DNA of 44,997 nt from Candidatus Palauibacter rhopaloidicola (lineage in GTDB: Bacteria > Gemmatimonadota > Gemmatimonadetes > Palauibacterales > Palauibacteraceae), in NCBI GenBank assembly GCA_026914155.1, contig JAPPGH010000043.1, forward strand, positions 1 through 44,997. The letters are read 5' to 3'. This document shows, piece by piece, positions 17,300-24,312 of this stretch (positions are counted from its first letter, which is position 1; each line of letters begins with the position of its first letter). The position numbers and the translations under genes are program-made. The notes below the pieces were generated by a model that was not told the DNA's origin, did no database searches, and saw only the letters and a list, made by a program, of their open reading frames with translations.

Positions 17300-18040
17300 C
17301 TATCCGCCGGGGTTCAGCGTCACGTAGCGCTCGAACCGTGCGACCTCGTTCTCGTCCACGTACTTCCCGATCTCGCGCCGGAACTGCTCCAGGTCGGTGT
17401 ACGGGCGGTACTCCTCGAACTCGTGGGCCATGCGTTCGCTCATCCCCGGCACCGCCATGATCTCTTCGCGGGTGGCGCTGTTCAGGTCGATCGGGACGTA
17501 CACGTAGCGGGCGAGCCGCTCGACCTCTTCCTCGTCCACGTACTTCCCGATCTCCATGCGGAACTCGCCCATGTCGACGTAGGGGCGGTACTCCTCGAAC
17601 TCGTGCGCCATCCGATCCCCCACGCCCGGGATCAGCAGGATCTCCTCGTTCGTCACGTCGTTGAGGTTGATCGGCAGCCAAAGCCCACCGTAAGCCGCCA
17701 GCGCCGCCTCGTCTCCGACCGCCTCCGCCAGCGCCGCGTGCAGATCCGCCGCGCGCAGGTACGGCCGGCCGCCGACCACCGCCCGGGCCACCTCGGCCGT
17801 GATCCCCGGGACTGCGGTCAACTCGTCCTCACCGGCGAGGTTGGGGTTCAGGAGAGCGGCCGTTGCGGCATCGTCGGTGGCCTCAGTATCGCCCATGGCC
17901 TCGGTGGACGCTGCGGCGGCAGGCTCGGACGCCGCCGCGGCCGGTTCGGACTCCGCCGTATCGTCGCCTACGCCGGCACAGCCGGACGACAGCACGGGAA
18001 TCATGACGAAAGCGAGCAGTGCGCTGCGACTGCGGGACAT
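17300..18040 (-). CDS. Lipoprotein with three helix-hairpin-helix (ComEA-like) domains
   Basis: 246 residues. Leader with a Cys at 21 ('LSSGCAG'), then an Ala/Glu-rich spacer (to about 60), then HhH units: 'LNPNLAGEDELTAVPGITAEVARAVVGG' (about 64-92), 'INLNDVTNEEILLIPGVGDRMAHEFEEYRPY' (about 126-156) and 'IDLNSATREEIMAVPGMSERMAHEFEEYRPY' (about 186-216). The last two units are an almost exact 60-residue duplication, also visible as a 180-bp DNA period. HhH units of this kind bind DNA without sequence specificity in ComEA, but many lipoprotein homologs are uncharacterised. GGAGGA precedes the ATG. A Fur-like palindrome lies immediately upstream, and the PepSY gene follows by 37 bp, so iron control is likely. 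Confidence 0.78.
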   Translation of the reverse strand: MSRSRSALLAFVMIPVLSSGCAGVGDDTAESEPAAAASEPAAAASTEAMGDTEATDDAATAALLNPNLAGEDELTAVPGITAEVARAVVGGRPYLRAADLHAALAEAVGDEAALAAYGGLWLPINLNDVTNEEILLIPGVGDRMAHEFEEYRPYVDMGEFRMEIGKYVDEEEVERLARYVYVPIDLNSATREEIMAVPGMSERMAHEFEEYRPYTDLEQFRREIGKYVDENEVARFERYVTLNPGG

Positions 18041-18059
18041 GCTTCCTCCGTTACTGGAT

Positions 18060-18080
18060 TAGAATGAGATTCATTCTCAA
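18060..18080 (-). promoter_or_regulatory. Fur-like operator
   Basis: AGAATGA at 18061-18067 and TCATTCT at 18071-18077 form a 7-3-7 inverted repeat. The minus-strand 19-mer GAGAATGAATCTCATTCTA matches 13 of 19 bases of the classic Fur box. It ends about 20 bp before the start codon of the HhH lipoprotein gene. It fits iron control of that gene and the PepSY gene. Confidence 0.6.
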
Positions 18081-18149
18081 CTGGGTGCAAGATCCACGCG
18101 CCATGCGGTCAGGTCAAGCCAACTACGGCGGCGAGCGGATGTTCCCCGG

Positions 18150-18165
18150 CGTTCCCGCGGGAACG
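18150..18165. repeat. 16-bp perfect palindrome, copy upstream of the HNH gene
   Basis: CGTTCCCGCGGGAACG is self-complementary. The identity with the copy inside the DUF222-HNH gene (19239) continues for 22 bp in total. It lies in the 284-bp non-coding stretch 18041-18324, which also has imperfect 'GTTGAGACCGGG' repeats (about 18172-18225) and no gene that I can support. Confidence 0.85.
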
Positions 18166-18324
18166 TCCCGGGCCTTGAGACCGGGCGTTGAGACCGGGCT
18201 GGGATCGGGTTGAGACCGCGTTGAGAGGCGACCCGAACATTTACCGAAGACCGGGGTATTAAACCGGAGTTGTGAGCGGTGCCGCTTCGCGTGCCCCTGA
18301 ACCCTGAGATTCGGATGAGAAGCC

Positions 18325-19779
18325 ATGCCTGTCACGCCCGACGCCCCCGACGTCCCGACGCCTGATGCCTCGACGCCTGATGCCTCGAGCGATGCCGTCT
18401 CGCACCCCGCGGCCTTGAACGGTGACCCCGTCGGCGACGAGATCGCCGAACTGTGCGCCCACCTCGACGCCGCCCAGTATCGGCTCCTGACCCTGCTGCG
18501 CCGCTTCGACGAGGAGGAACGCTGGAGCGGCTGGCGCTCCTGCGCCCACTGGCTCAACTGGCGCGCCGGGATCTCCCTCTGCGCGGCTCGCGAGCGGCTG
18601 CGGGCGGCCCGCCGCCTCGCCGAGCTGCCGTTGACCTCGGCCGAGATGGAGAAGGGGCGGCTCTCCTGGTCCAAGGTCCGGGCGTTGACGCGGGTGGCCA
18701 CGGCCGAGAGCGAGGCGCGGCTGGTCGAGTTCGCCCTCCACCACACGGCGAGCCAGGTGGAGCGTCTCGTGCGGGCGTGGAGGAGCGCGGATGCGGCCTC
18801 CGCAGAGCTGGACGGGGCGTCGGAGATGGCGGCCCGTCGCTACCTGACGGTTCGGATGACGGGCGACGGCATGTACGAGGTCCGCGGGCTGCTCCTGCCC
18901 GAGGTGGGCGCCCTGCTCGTGCAGACGCTGGATGCGGCCGCCGACGAACTCCACCGACAGGAGTGCGCCATGGAGCGCGAGGCCGAAGCCGCCATGGAGC
19001 GCGAGACCGACGCCGCCGTCGGGGAAGCCACGGGGGAGGCCATGGGGGAGCCGGACCCGCCCACGCCCGAGCCCCGGCCGCAGGCGCCCCGGCCGCTTGC
19101 GCTCCGGCCGAGTCCGGGGGAGCGGCGCCACGACGCGCTCGGGGCGTGGCTCGAGGATCGCGCGGAGGCGAAGGTCCAACTGGTGGTCCACACCGTGGCC
19201 GGCGGCCCCGAGATCCTGGCCACGGAGGAGGGCTCACACGTTCCCGCGGGAACGTCCCGGCGACTGGCCAGCGACGCGGAAGTCGTGGAGGTGAAGCGCG
19301 GGCCGGACGGCTCGGTGCTGGACGTGGGCCGCCGCCAGCGGACGGTGGGGTGGCGGCTGCGCAAGGCGCTCGACGTCAGGGACGGGGGCTGCCGCTTCCC
19401 GGGCTGCGGCTCCCGCTACACGCAGGCACACCACGCCATCCCCTGGTCCGAGGGGGGCGAGACGAAGCTCGACAACCTGATCCTCCTGTGCCGGTTCCAT
19501 CACCGGGCCGTGCACGAGGGCGGCTGGCGGGTGGAGATGGGGGAGGCGGGCGCGGCGCGCTTCCGCGATCCGAACGGGCGCGTGGTGCCCGCCGTGCCTC
19601 CGGTGCATGAGGACGTCAAGGCGCCCCGAACCGCCGATGCGGGGCTCCGGAACTGGCACCGTCAGGAGGGGATCGACCCCTGGACGGCGACGAGCCTCTG
19701 GATGGGCGACCCCCTGGACCTCGACTGGGCCCTTTGGGTCCTCTGGGCGCAGTACGACACCAGGCCGCTGGCGGCCTGA
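18325..19779 (+). CDS. DUF222 / HNH endonuclease domain protein
   Basis: 484 residues. The DUF222 region (about 40-290) has the helical 'LCAHLDAAQYRLLTLLRRFDEEERW...CAHWLNWRAGISLCAARERLRAARRLAELP' start. The C-terminal HNH domain, 'CRFPGCGSRYTQAHHAIPWSEGGETKLDNLILLCRFHHRAVHEGGW' (about residues 355-405), carries the C-x4-C ... HH ... C-x2-H-H pattern. The family includes the mycobacterial REP13E12 repeat proteins, a mobile multicopy group, and a role in homing is suspected but unproven. The gene carries a 15-bp repeat in its N-terminus and a 16-bp palindrome at 19239-19254 that also occurs upstream at 18150. The ATG is the first in frame. GAGAAG provides a modest ribosome site. Confidence 0.88.
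   Translation: MPVTPDAPDVPTPDASTPDASSDAVSHPAALNGDPVGDEIAELCAHLDAAQYRLLTLLRRFDEEERWSGWRSCAHWLNWRAGISLCAARERLRAARRLAELPLTSAEMEKGRLSWSKVRALTRVATAESEARLVEFALHHTASQVERLVRAWRSADAASAELDGASEMAARRYLTVRMTGDGMYEVRGLLLPEVGALLVQTLDAAADELHRQECAMEREAEAAMERETDAAVGEATGEAMGEPDPPTPEPRPQAPRPLALRPSPGERRHDALGAWLEDRAEAKVQLVVHTVAGGPEILATEEGSHVPAGTSRRLASDAEVVEVKRGPDGSVLDVGRRQRTVGWRLRKALDVRDGGCRFPGCGSRYTQAHHAIPWSEGGETKLDNLILLCRFHHRAVHEGGWRVEMGEAGAARFRDPNGRVVPAVPPVHEDVKAPRTADAGLRNWHRQEGIDPWTATSLWMGDPLDLDWALWVLWAQYDTRPLAA
18361..18390. repeat. 15-bp tandem repeat in the DUF222-HNH N-terminus
   Basis: Two units of CCTGATGCCTCGAxx encode TPDAS-TPDAS. The 10-mer CCTCGACGCC it contains also starts the minisatellite at 20470. 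Confidence 0.8.
19239..19254. repeat. 16-bp perfect palindrome, copy inside the HNH gene
   Basis: Second copy of CGTTCCCGCGGGAACG, in frame and encoding HVPAGTS between the DUF222 and HNH parts. Confidence 0.9.
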
Positions 19780-19789
19780 GGGTCGCCAA

Positions 19790-20575
19790 CTAGTCCGGTC
19801 GCCTCAGGGACACGTGCAGGTGGTCGGCCGTGCCCACGTGGCGGAGCGTGTGGAAGCCCATGGCCCGGAACGCGAGTGCGGCCGCGAAGTTCCGCCATTC
19901 GGGCCGGTTGATCGTGCGAAGATCCAGCGCATGGACGAACCCGTCGGCCTGGCGGAAGTGCAGGGAGGACTCGTTGGCCGGAAGCCCCGCGCGGGCGTAG
20001 AACTCGGGCGTGCGCGCCGCGTCCGTGATCACGGCGTCGGCGTCGACCAGGACGAAGACCGACACGGCCATCCGCAGCAGGGGATGAAGACCCAGGTATT
20101 CGGCCCGCACCTCTTCCGACTTCACGTTGCCGCCCGCGATGACCACCAGCGAGTAGAGCACGAACGCAGCGGCCGCGAGCGCCGCGACCCGAGTCATGAA
20201 CTTCCTGAGCCGCTTCCCCGCCCCGAGCCGCCGGCTCGCGACCCACGCATAGAACGCCAGAAGCAGCGCGGTGGCGGCCGCCGACACCGCCAGCGACGAC
20301 CATGCACCGAGCCCCCACTGCTGGTACGCGAACACGCCCCCGCGGACGAGGAGGATGAACGGAAGCACCGCCAGCGGGACCGCCGTCACCCCCCACCGCA
20401 CGACCCTCCGACCCCAACGCCGCGGCCGCCTCCGGGGGCGCCGATCCGCCGCCCCCGCCCCGGCAGCAACCTCGACGCCCGGAACCTCGACGCCCGGAAC
20501 CTCGACGCCCCGAACCTCCGCGCCCGGCACCTCAACCGTCAGCCCGCTCGCGGGTCCTCCAATGCCCCTGCCCAT
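19790..20575 (-). CDS. Membrane protein with M15 peptidase-like C-terminus
   Basis: 261 residues. A low-complexity start with four pentapeptide units (EVPGV/EVRGV, about residues 14-36), an Arg-rich patch, then TM segments near 57-78, 85-110 and 128-146. The C-terminal part, 'SSLHFRQADGFVHALDLRTINRPEWRNFAAALAFRAMGFHTLRHVGTADHLHVSL', has an H...D (HALDL) and an H-x-H (HLH) arrangement like the zinc ligands of M15 DD-peptidases, though the spacing is unusual. It may be a cell-wall peptidase or a relative that binds without cutting. No family is certain. It lies 9 bp downstream of the methyltransferase gene 20585-21388. Confidence 0.65.
   Translation of the reverse strand: MGRGIGGPASGLTVEVPGAEVRGVEVPGVEVPGVEVAAGAGAADRRPRRRPRRWGRRVVRWGVTAVPLAVLPFILLVRGGVFAYQQWGLGAWSSLAVSAAATALLLAFYAWVASRRLGAGKRLRKFMTRVAALAAAAFVLYSLVVIAGGNVKSEEVRAEYLGLHPLLRMAVSVFVLVDADAVITDAARTPEFYARAGLPANESSLHFRQADGFVHALDLRTINRPEWRNFAAALAFRAMGFHTLRHVGTADHLHVSLRRPD
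20470..20529. repeat. 15-bp minisatellite in the membrane-protein gene
   Basis: Four units based on CCTCGACGCCCGGAA (20470-20484, 20485-20499, 20500-20514, 20515-20529), the last two slightly diverged. On the minus strand it encodes EVRGV-EVPGV-EVPGV. Confidence 0.9.
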
Positions 20576-20584
20576 GACCCGCGC

Positions 20585-21388
20585 CTACGCTTCTGGGTGC
20601 GACACCCGCACCAGATAGCAGCTGCTTGATGCCCGCCAGTCGTCGATTCGTATCGACAAGCTGTCGAGCAAGTGGGCGATGGCCGACTTGTCGCGGTACG
20701 GTTGGGTCTCGGGCGCCGCTTCGATGAAAGCGTCCGGATCCCCGGACTGAGCGATCAGCCGCCGCATCGCGAGGGCTGTTGTGCGATCCCGTTTCGTCGA
20801 TTCAAGGCCCGTGCGGATGCACAACAGGACGGCTCGGAACGTGCTGATCCTGGCCATCTTCGCGACCCGCGCCACCATCGCACCGAACCCGAGGCGATGC
20901 AGCGTCAATGCCGACCGCATGTGCAGTGTGTCCTCGCGCAGGAATCCAAGCGAGGTCAGGAAGCGCTCTTGGGCCGCACTGAATCTGTAGAACGCGACAA
21001 AGACGTTGCCCGTCCCGGAAACGATCCGGTTCGCTTCGCGCATGACCGTCTCGATGTCCTGCAAATCGGCCATGAAGTCGATGACGCCGGTCGCGAAGAT
21101 GACCGTCTCATAGGACCCATCGACGAACGGCAGCGACGTCGCATTCGCGCGAACAAGGGTCAAGCCTCTTCGCGACCTGGCGTATTCCAGCATCCTGGCG
21201 CTCAGATCGATGCCGTCGCATCGCAGCCCCTGACGCCGCAGCTCCTCGACAATCAGCCCTTGCCCGGCACCGATGATCAGGACGGGTTGGCGAATGTCGT
21301 CGATAATCCGACGCACGCTCGACACGTCCAGGTAGTTGTTTTCGACGCGCCAATGATGCGGCGCCAGCGTGTCCCAGTAGTTGGACAC
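20585..21388 (-). CDS. Class I SAM-dependent methyltransferase
   Basis: 267 residues from a GTG at 21388. The glycine-rich motif I is 'VLIIGAGQGLIVEELRRQG', then the acidic 'CDGIDLSARMLEYARS', 'VRANATSLPFVDGSYETVIFATGVIDFM' (motifs II-III). The substrate cannot be read from the sequence. The frame stays open upstream to 21559, where it overlaps the methyltransferase pseudogene, so the start is uncertain. I chose the GTG giving 'MSNYWDTLAPHHWR', because this is where homology-like content begins. A weak ribosome site lowers confidence in the start but not in the gene. Confidence 0.75.
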   Translation of the reverse strand: MSNYWDTLAPHHWRVENNYLDVSSVRRIIDDIRQPVLIIGAGQGLIVEELRRQGLRCDGIDLSARMLEYARSRRGLTLVRANATSLPFVDGSYETVIFATGVIDFMADLQDIETVMREANRIVSGTGNVFVAFYRFSAAQERFLTSLGFLREDTLHMRSALTLHRLGFGAMVARVAKMARISTFRAVLLCIRTGLESTKRDRTTALAMRRLIAQSGDPDAFIEAAPETQPYRDKSAIAHLLDSLSIRIDDWRASSSCYLVRVSHPEA

Positions 21389-21434
21389 GTTGCGCGGGAC
21401 CGATTCCGATGGTTGAGTGCGTCGACGCACGCGT

Positions 21435-21945
21435 CTACGGCTTCCTTGCGACGAAAAACATCCTGCCCTCGTGCGATGTGCCCTCTGCGATGAGTTCGTT
21501 CCCATCGACAGACTGCAACTCTTCGAATCCGACCTTTCGCAGGCGTTCCCTGATCTCACTTTCTTCGTACCAGCGCTGAGTCAGAGAGAAATCGGTCCGT
21601 TCCCAGCCTGAACCCTTCGGTTCGAGCAGCGTGACGTCGAGTCTTCCGGTTTTCTCGTTCGCATCATGCGAAGATCGACCCGCGCAGACGTGATCCTCCT
21701 CCACATATGCGAACGAACCACGCCATCGGGACCGGTAACCTTCTTCCATGTTGAGGTCGAACACGAGGTAGCCGCCGTCTTCGAGGACGGCGAAGACACC
21801 TTTGAATACCTGTTCCAGCTCGCCCAGACTCATCACGTTCCCGTGAAAGCTCGGCGGCAAGCTGTCCGGTACCGCAGCAGAGATCCAGGACGGCGCATCC
21901 GGGTGGAAGTTTCCCCAGGACGAGATCGTCGAGGATCGGGTACAC
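21435..21945 (-). pseudogene. Degenerate SAM methyltransferase (internal deletion plus frameshift)
   Basis: On the minus strand, one frame encodes 'YPILDDLVLGKLPPGCAVLDLCCGTGQLAAELS', a full motif I, from about 21945 to 21845. A stop codon lies just upstream, so no N-terminus remains. A different frame continues 'MSLGELEQVFKGVFAVLEDGGYLVFDLNMEEGYRSRWRGSFAYVEEDHVC' through to 'GRMFFVARKP' at 21435. The junction near 21835-21850 lacks the motif II-III part (an estimated 45-50 residues) and changes frame. This is a deletion remnant, not a working gene. The real function would have been small-molecule methylation. Confidence 0.8.
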
Positions 21946-22078
21946 GTCCGATTACGGACGGCTTTGCGGCCTTGTGTCACGCAACGTGGTTCCGGAACAC
22001 CTTCCCCCGGTCCGTCAGGCCTTGTGGCGGAACGGCGGCATCTGGTCGATCGGACGTGCGCGCCTTAGAACACGTGAC

Positions 22079-22636
22079 ATGAACGCGAACCGCTTCTCCG
22101 CCGTGCCGTTCACGCTGAAGCGCAGCTCGGACCTCTGGGATGCGAGTGGTGGCTACGAGTCGACGACCGAGACCGCTCACGGCCTCGTGCGTCTGGAAGC
22201 GGACCAGCTGGTCATTCAGTGGCGGCTCGCCGTACAGATCGAGAAGATGGGCGACACCTGGGAGACGAGTGAGACGATCGAGCCTGTGAAGGAGATCGTG
22301 ATCCCGCTGGCCAAGGTGGCGGGGGCGGCGGTGCCTCCTCGCCGCTGGTGGCACATCGTGGCCCCCAAGCTCGTGATCGCGGCTTCGGACCTGCTGGCGT
22401 TCGAGAAGATCGCGGGCGAGCAGGGGCTCAAGCTGAAACACCCCGCCAAGCTGGTGCTGCGGGTCAAGCGCGCGGATCGTCTCATTGCCGAGGAGTTCGC
22501 CGCGGAGTTGTCGCTGGCCGTGGCGCGCCTGCTGACCGACCCCGCCGGAAACGAACGACTGGCCCCTCCGGCCCACCACGCCGTCCCCCCGGGCGAAGCC
22601 GATCTTCCCGCCGAATCTCCTCCGGGAGGATCTTGA
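22079..22636 (+). CDS. Hypothetical protein
   Basis: 185 residues, no signal or TM. The middle, 'LVRLEADQLVIQWRLAVQIEKMG' and 'VKEIVIPLAKVAGAAVPPRRWWHIVAPKLVIAASDLLAFEKIAGEQGLKLKHPAKLVLRVKRAD', looks like a compact beta-rich domain, and the C-terminus is Pro-rich. I do not recognise a family. The ATG at 22079 is chosen over the upstream in-frame start at 21974 because the intervening residues are unlike a real N-terminus. Its stop overlaps the palindrome before the toxin-antitoxin pair. Confidence 0.55.
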   Translation: MNANRFSAVPFTLKRSSDLWDASGGYESTTETAHGLVRLEADQLVIQWRLAVQIEKMGDTWETSETIEPVKEIVIPLAKVAGAAVPPRRWWHIVAPKLVIAASDLLAFEKIAGEQGLKLKHPAKLVLRVKRADRLIAEEFAAELSLAVARLLTDPAGNERLAPPAHHAVPPGEADLPAESPPGGS

Positions 22637-22650
22637 TTGCATTGCAATCA
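22634..22650. promoter_or_regulatory. Perfect 17-bp palindrome, candidate antitoxin operator
   Basis: TGATTGCA-T-TGCAATCA is an exact 8-1-8 inverted repeat about 48 bp before the antitoxin start. FitA/VapB ribbon-helix-helix antitoxins repress their own operon through such inverted repeats, so this is the best candidate operator. Confidence 0.65.
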
Positions 22651-22697
22651 TTCGGTAGCTTCTCCGCCCGTTTCCGTGACGCGAGGAGGCACGGCCG

Positions 22698-22943
22698 ATG
22701 GCGAGCATCACGATCCGCAATCTTGACGACGACGTAAAGACGCGTCTTCGCGTACGCGCCGCCGAGCATCACCGTTCAATGGAGGAGGAAGTGCGTATCA
22801 TCCTGCGCGATGCCGTCACCGGTCGTCGCACTGGCCCGCGAGACCTCGCGACGTTCACCCGCGAGTGCTTCGCGTCTCTTGGCGGGGTCGAACTCGAACT
22901 CCCCCCCCGCGGCCCGATGCGCGCGCCTCCGGATTTCTCCTGA
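22698..22943 (+). CDS. fitA: FitA/VapB-type ribbon-helix-helix antitoxin
   Basis: 81 residues. The N-terminal 'MASITIRNLDDDVKTRLRVRAAEHHRSMEEEVRIILRDAV' is the FitA/StbC RHH DNA-binding fold. The C-terminal tail is expected to wrap the PIN toxin. GAGGAGGC lies just upstream of the ATG. The toxin gene follows by 9 bp. Normal role: neutralise the RNase and repress the pair. Confidence 0.88.
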   Translation: MASITIRNLDDDVKTRLRVRAAEHHRSMEEEVRIILRDAVTGRRTGPRDLATFTRECFASLGGVELELPPRGPMRAPPDFS

Positions 22944-22952
22944 GCGGCTCTC

Positions 22953-23372
22953 ATGTTTGTAATAGATACGAATGTCGCGTCGGAACTGATGCGCTCCGAA
23001 CCGACGGCCGCAGTAGCGGCATGGATTGCTGAGCACGATGCGCAGGACATGTATCTGACGGCAGTCACCGAAGCGGAACTGCTCTACGGTGTCGCGATCC
23101 TGCCGGCCGGCAGGCGGCGGAACGCGCTCGAGGCTGCCATGACCCGCTGGCTCAATCTTGGCTTCAGAGAGCGTATCCTTCCGTTCGACAGCGCCGCCGC
23201 CCACGCCTACGCGGAGATCGCCGCCGAACGCCGCCACGCGGGCCGACCGATCGGCGAAGCTGACTGCCAGATCGCCGCCATATCCCGCACGCGCGGAGCC
23301 GCTCTGGTCACGCGCAACGTGCGGGACTTCGGCGGTACGGGACTGGCTGTGATCGATCCTTGGTCGGGATAA
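22953..23372 (+). CDS. fitB: PIN-domain toxin (FitB/VapC type)
   Basis: 139 residues. The PIN acidic set is in place: Asp5 ('FVIDTN'), Glu42 ('TEAELLYG'), Asp104 ('IGEADCQIAA') and Asp125 ('RNVRDF'). The 'GRPIGEADCQIAAISRTRGAALVTRNVRDFGG' ending matches FitB/VapC RNases, which cut tRNA or other RNA. It is paired with the RHH antitoxin. All active-site residues are intact, so it is likely functional. Confidence 0.9.
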   Translation: MFVIDTNVASELMRSEPTAAVAAWIAEHDAQDMYLTAVTEAELLYGVAILPAGRRRNALEAAMTRWLNLGFRERILPFDSAAAHAYAEIAAERRHAGRPIGEADCQIAAISRTRGAALVTRNVRDFGGTGLAVIDPWSG

Positions 23373-23460
23373 CGGCAGCGCTTGTTGCAGGTGAGACGCC
23401 GGTGGCCTAGCGTCGTGGGGGACGGTTTTTCGGTCTTGTTCGTGTAGCGCGGGAGATTGC

Positions 23461-23559
23461 ATGTCTACGTTCGTGATGGTTCGCCGTGTCCAGGCAACGG
23501 GCACCCAGGCGTGCGGACCTTTCGCAGCACTTCCTCCGGAGCAGGTCGCTTGCGGCTAG
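23461..23559 (+). CDS. Possible short leader ORF overlapping the Erm start
   Basis: A 32-residue ORF (starts MSTFVMVRRVQ) begins with ATG five bases after GGGAG at 23451-23455 and overlaps the 5' end of the methylase in another frame. Erm genes are often controlled by leader peptides that stall ribosomes, and this ORF has a better start than the methylase's GTG. No known stalling motif is present. It could also be a frameshifted true N-terminus. Confidence 0.3.
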   Translation: MSTFVMVRRVQATGTQACGPFAALPPEQVACG

Positions 23560-24274
23560 CCTGATCGCTCAGGCTCCCGTCACACGAAACGATCTGGTTG
23601 TCGAGGTCGGGCCGGGCCGCGGCCTCCTCACTCGAGAGCTGGCGCGTCGATGCCGTGCGGTCGTCGCGGTGGAGTTCGACGGGGCGCTGGCCGAGGCGCT
23701 TCGCGCGCGCTTCCTGAACGACGACCGCGTCACGATCGTCCGGTCCGACTTCCTGCGTTTTCGGCTGCCCGACGTTCCCTACAAGGTCCTGGGAAACATC
23801 CCGTTCAATCGGACGGCCGCCATCGTGCGGCGACTCGTCCAGGCCGATTCGCCGCCGCAGGACGCCTGGCTCGTGGTCCAGCGCGAAGCGGCCGAGCGGT
23901 TTGCCGGCCGTCCCTGTTCCCGGGAGACGCTGCCGTCGCTGCTGCTCAAGCCGTGGTGGCAAATCGAGATCGCGCGGCGCCTCCGCCGTACCGACTTCGA
24001 TCCCCCTCCGAGCGTCGACGCCGTCGCGCTCTGGCTCGCCCGCCGCCCGAGACCGCTTGTGGACCGTTCCCAGGCCGCAGACTACCGGCGCTTCATCCGG
24101 AGTTGCTTCGGCCGCGACGGCCGCTCGATCCGGCGGTGCCTGCGCTCCGAATTCACGCAAACGCAGATCCACCGGCTGGGTCGGGATCTCCGGTTCGATC
24201 CCTCCGGACCGCCCCGCGACCTCACCTTCGACCACTGGCTCGCACTGTTCCGGTTCAGGATGCTCATGATGTAG
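23486..24274 (+). CDS. Erm-type 23S rRNA adenine N6-methyltransferase
   Basis: 262 residues. 'SQHFLRS' near the N-terminus, motif I 'VEVGPGRGLLTRELA' (39-53), Glu63 (SAM ribose), Asp88, motif IV 'GNIPFN' (103-108) and the 'DFDPPPSVDAVALWLARRPRPL' tail. The Erm family dimethylates A2058 of 23S rRNA and gives macrolide-lincosamide resistance. KsgA (16S) instead has 'NLPYN' and different flanks. The start is GTG at 23486 and lacks a clear Shine-Dalgarno, while a better-placed ATG in another frame (23461) precedes it. Substrate is inferred from family. Confidence 0.75.
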   Translation: MSRQRAPRRADLSQHFLRSRSLAASLIAQAPVTRNDLVVEVGPGRGLLTRELARRCRAVVAVEFDGALAEALRARFLNDDRVTIVRSDFLRFRLPDVPYKVLGNIPFNRTAAIVRRLVQADSPPQDAWLVVQREAAERFAGRPCSRETLPSLLLKPWWQIEIARRLRRTDFDPPPSVDAVALWLARRPRPLVDRSQAADYRRFIRSCFGRDGRSIRRCLRSEFTQTQIHRLGRDLRFDPSGPPRDLTFDHWLALFRFRMLMM

Positions 24275-24312
24275 CTTGCATTCCGGTTTCCAGTGATTTT
24301 CAGGAGTGCGCG

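Noticed and set aside
23486..24274. KsgA (16S rRNA dimethyltransferase)
   Set aside because: The motif IV is GNIPFN rather than the KsgA NLPYN type, and the flanks look like Erm.
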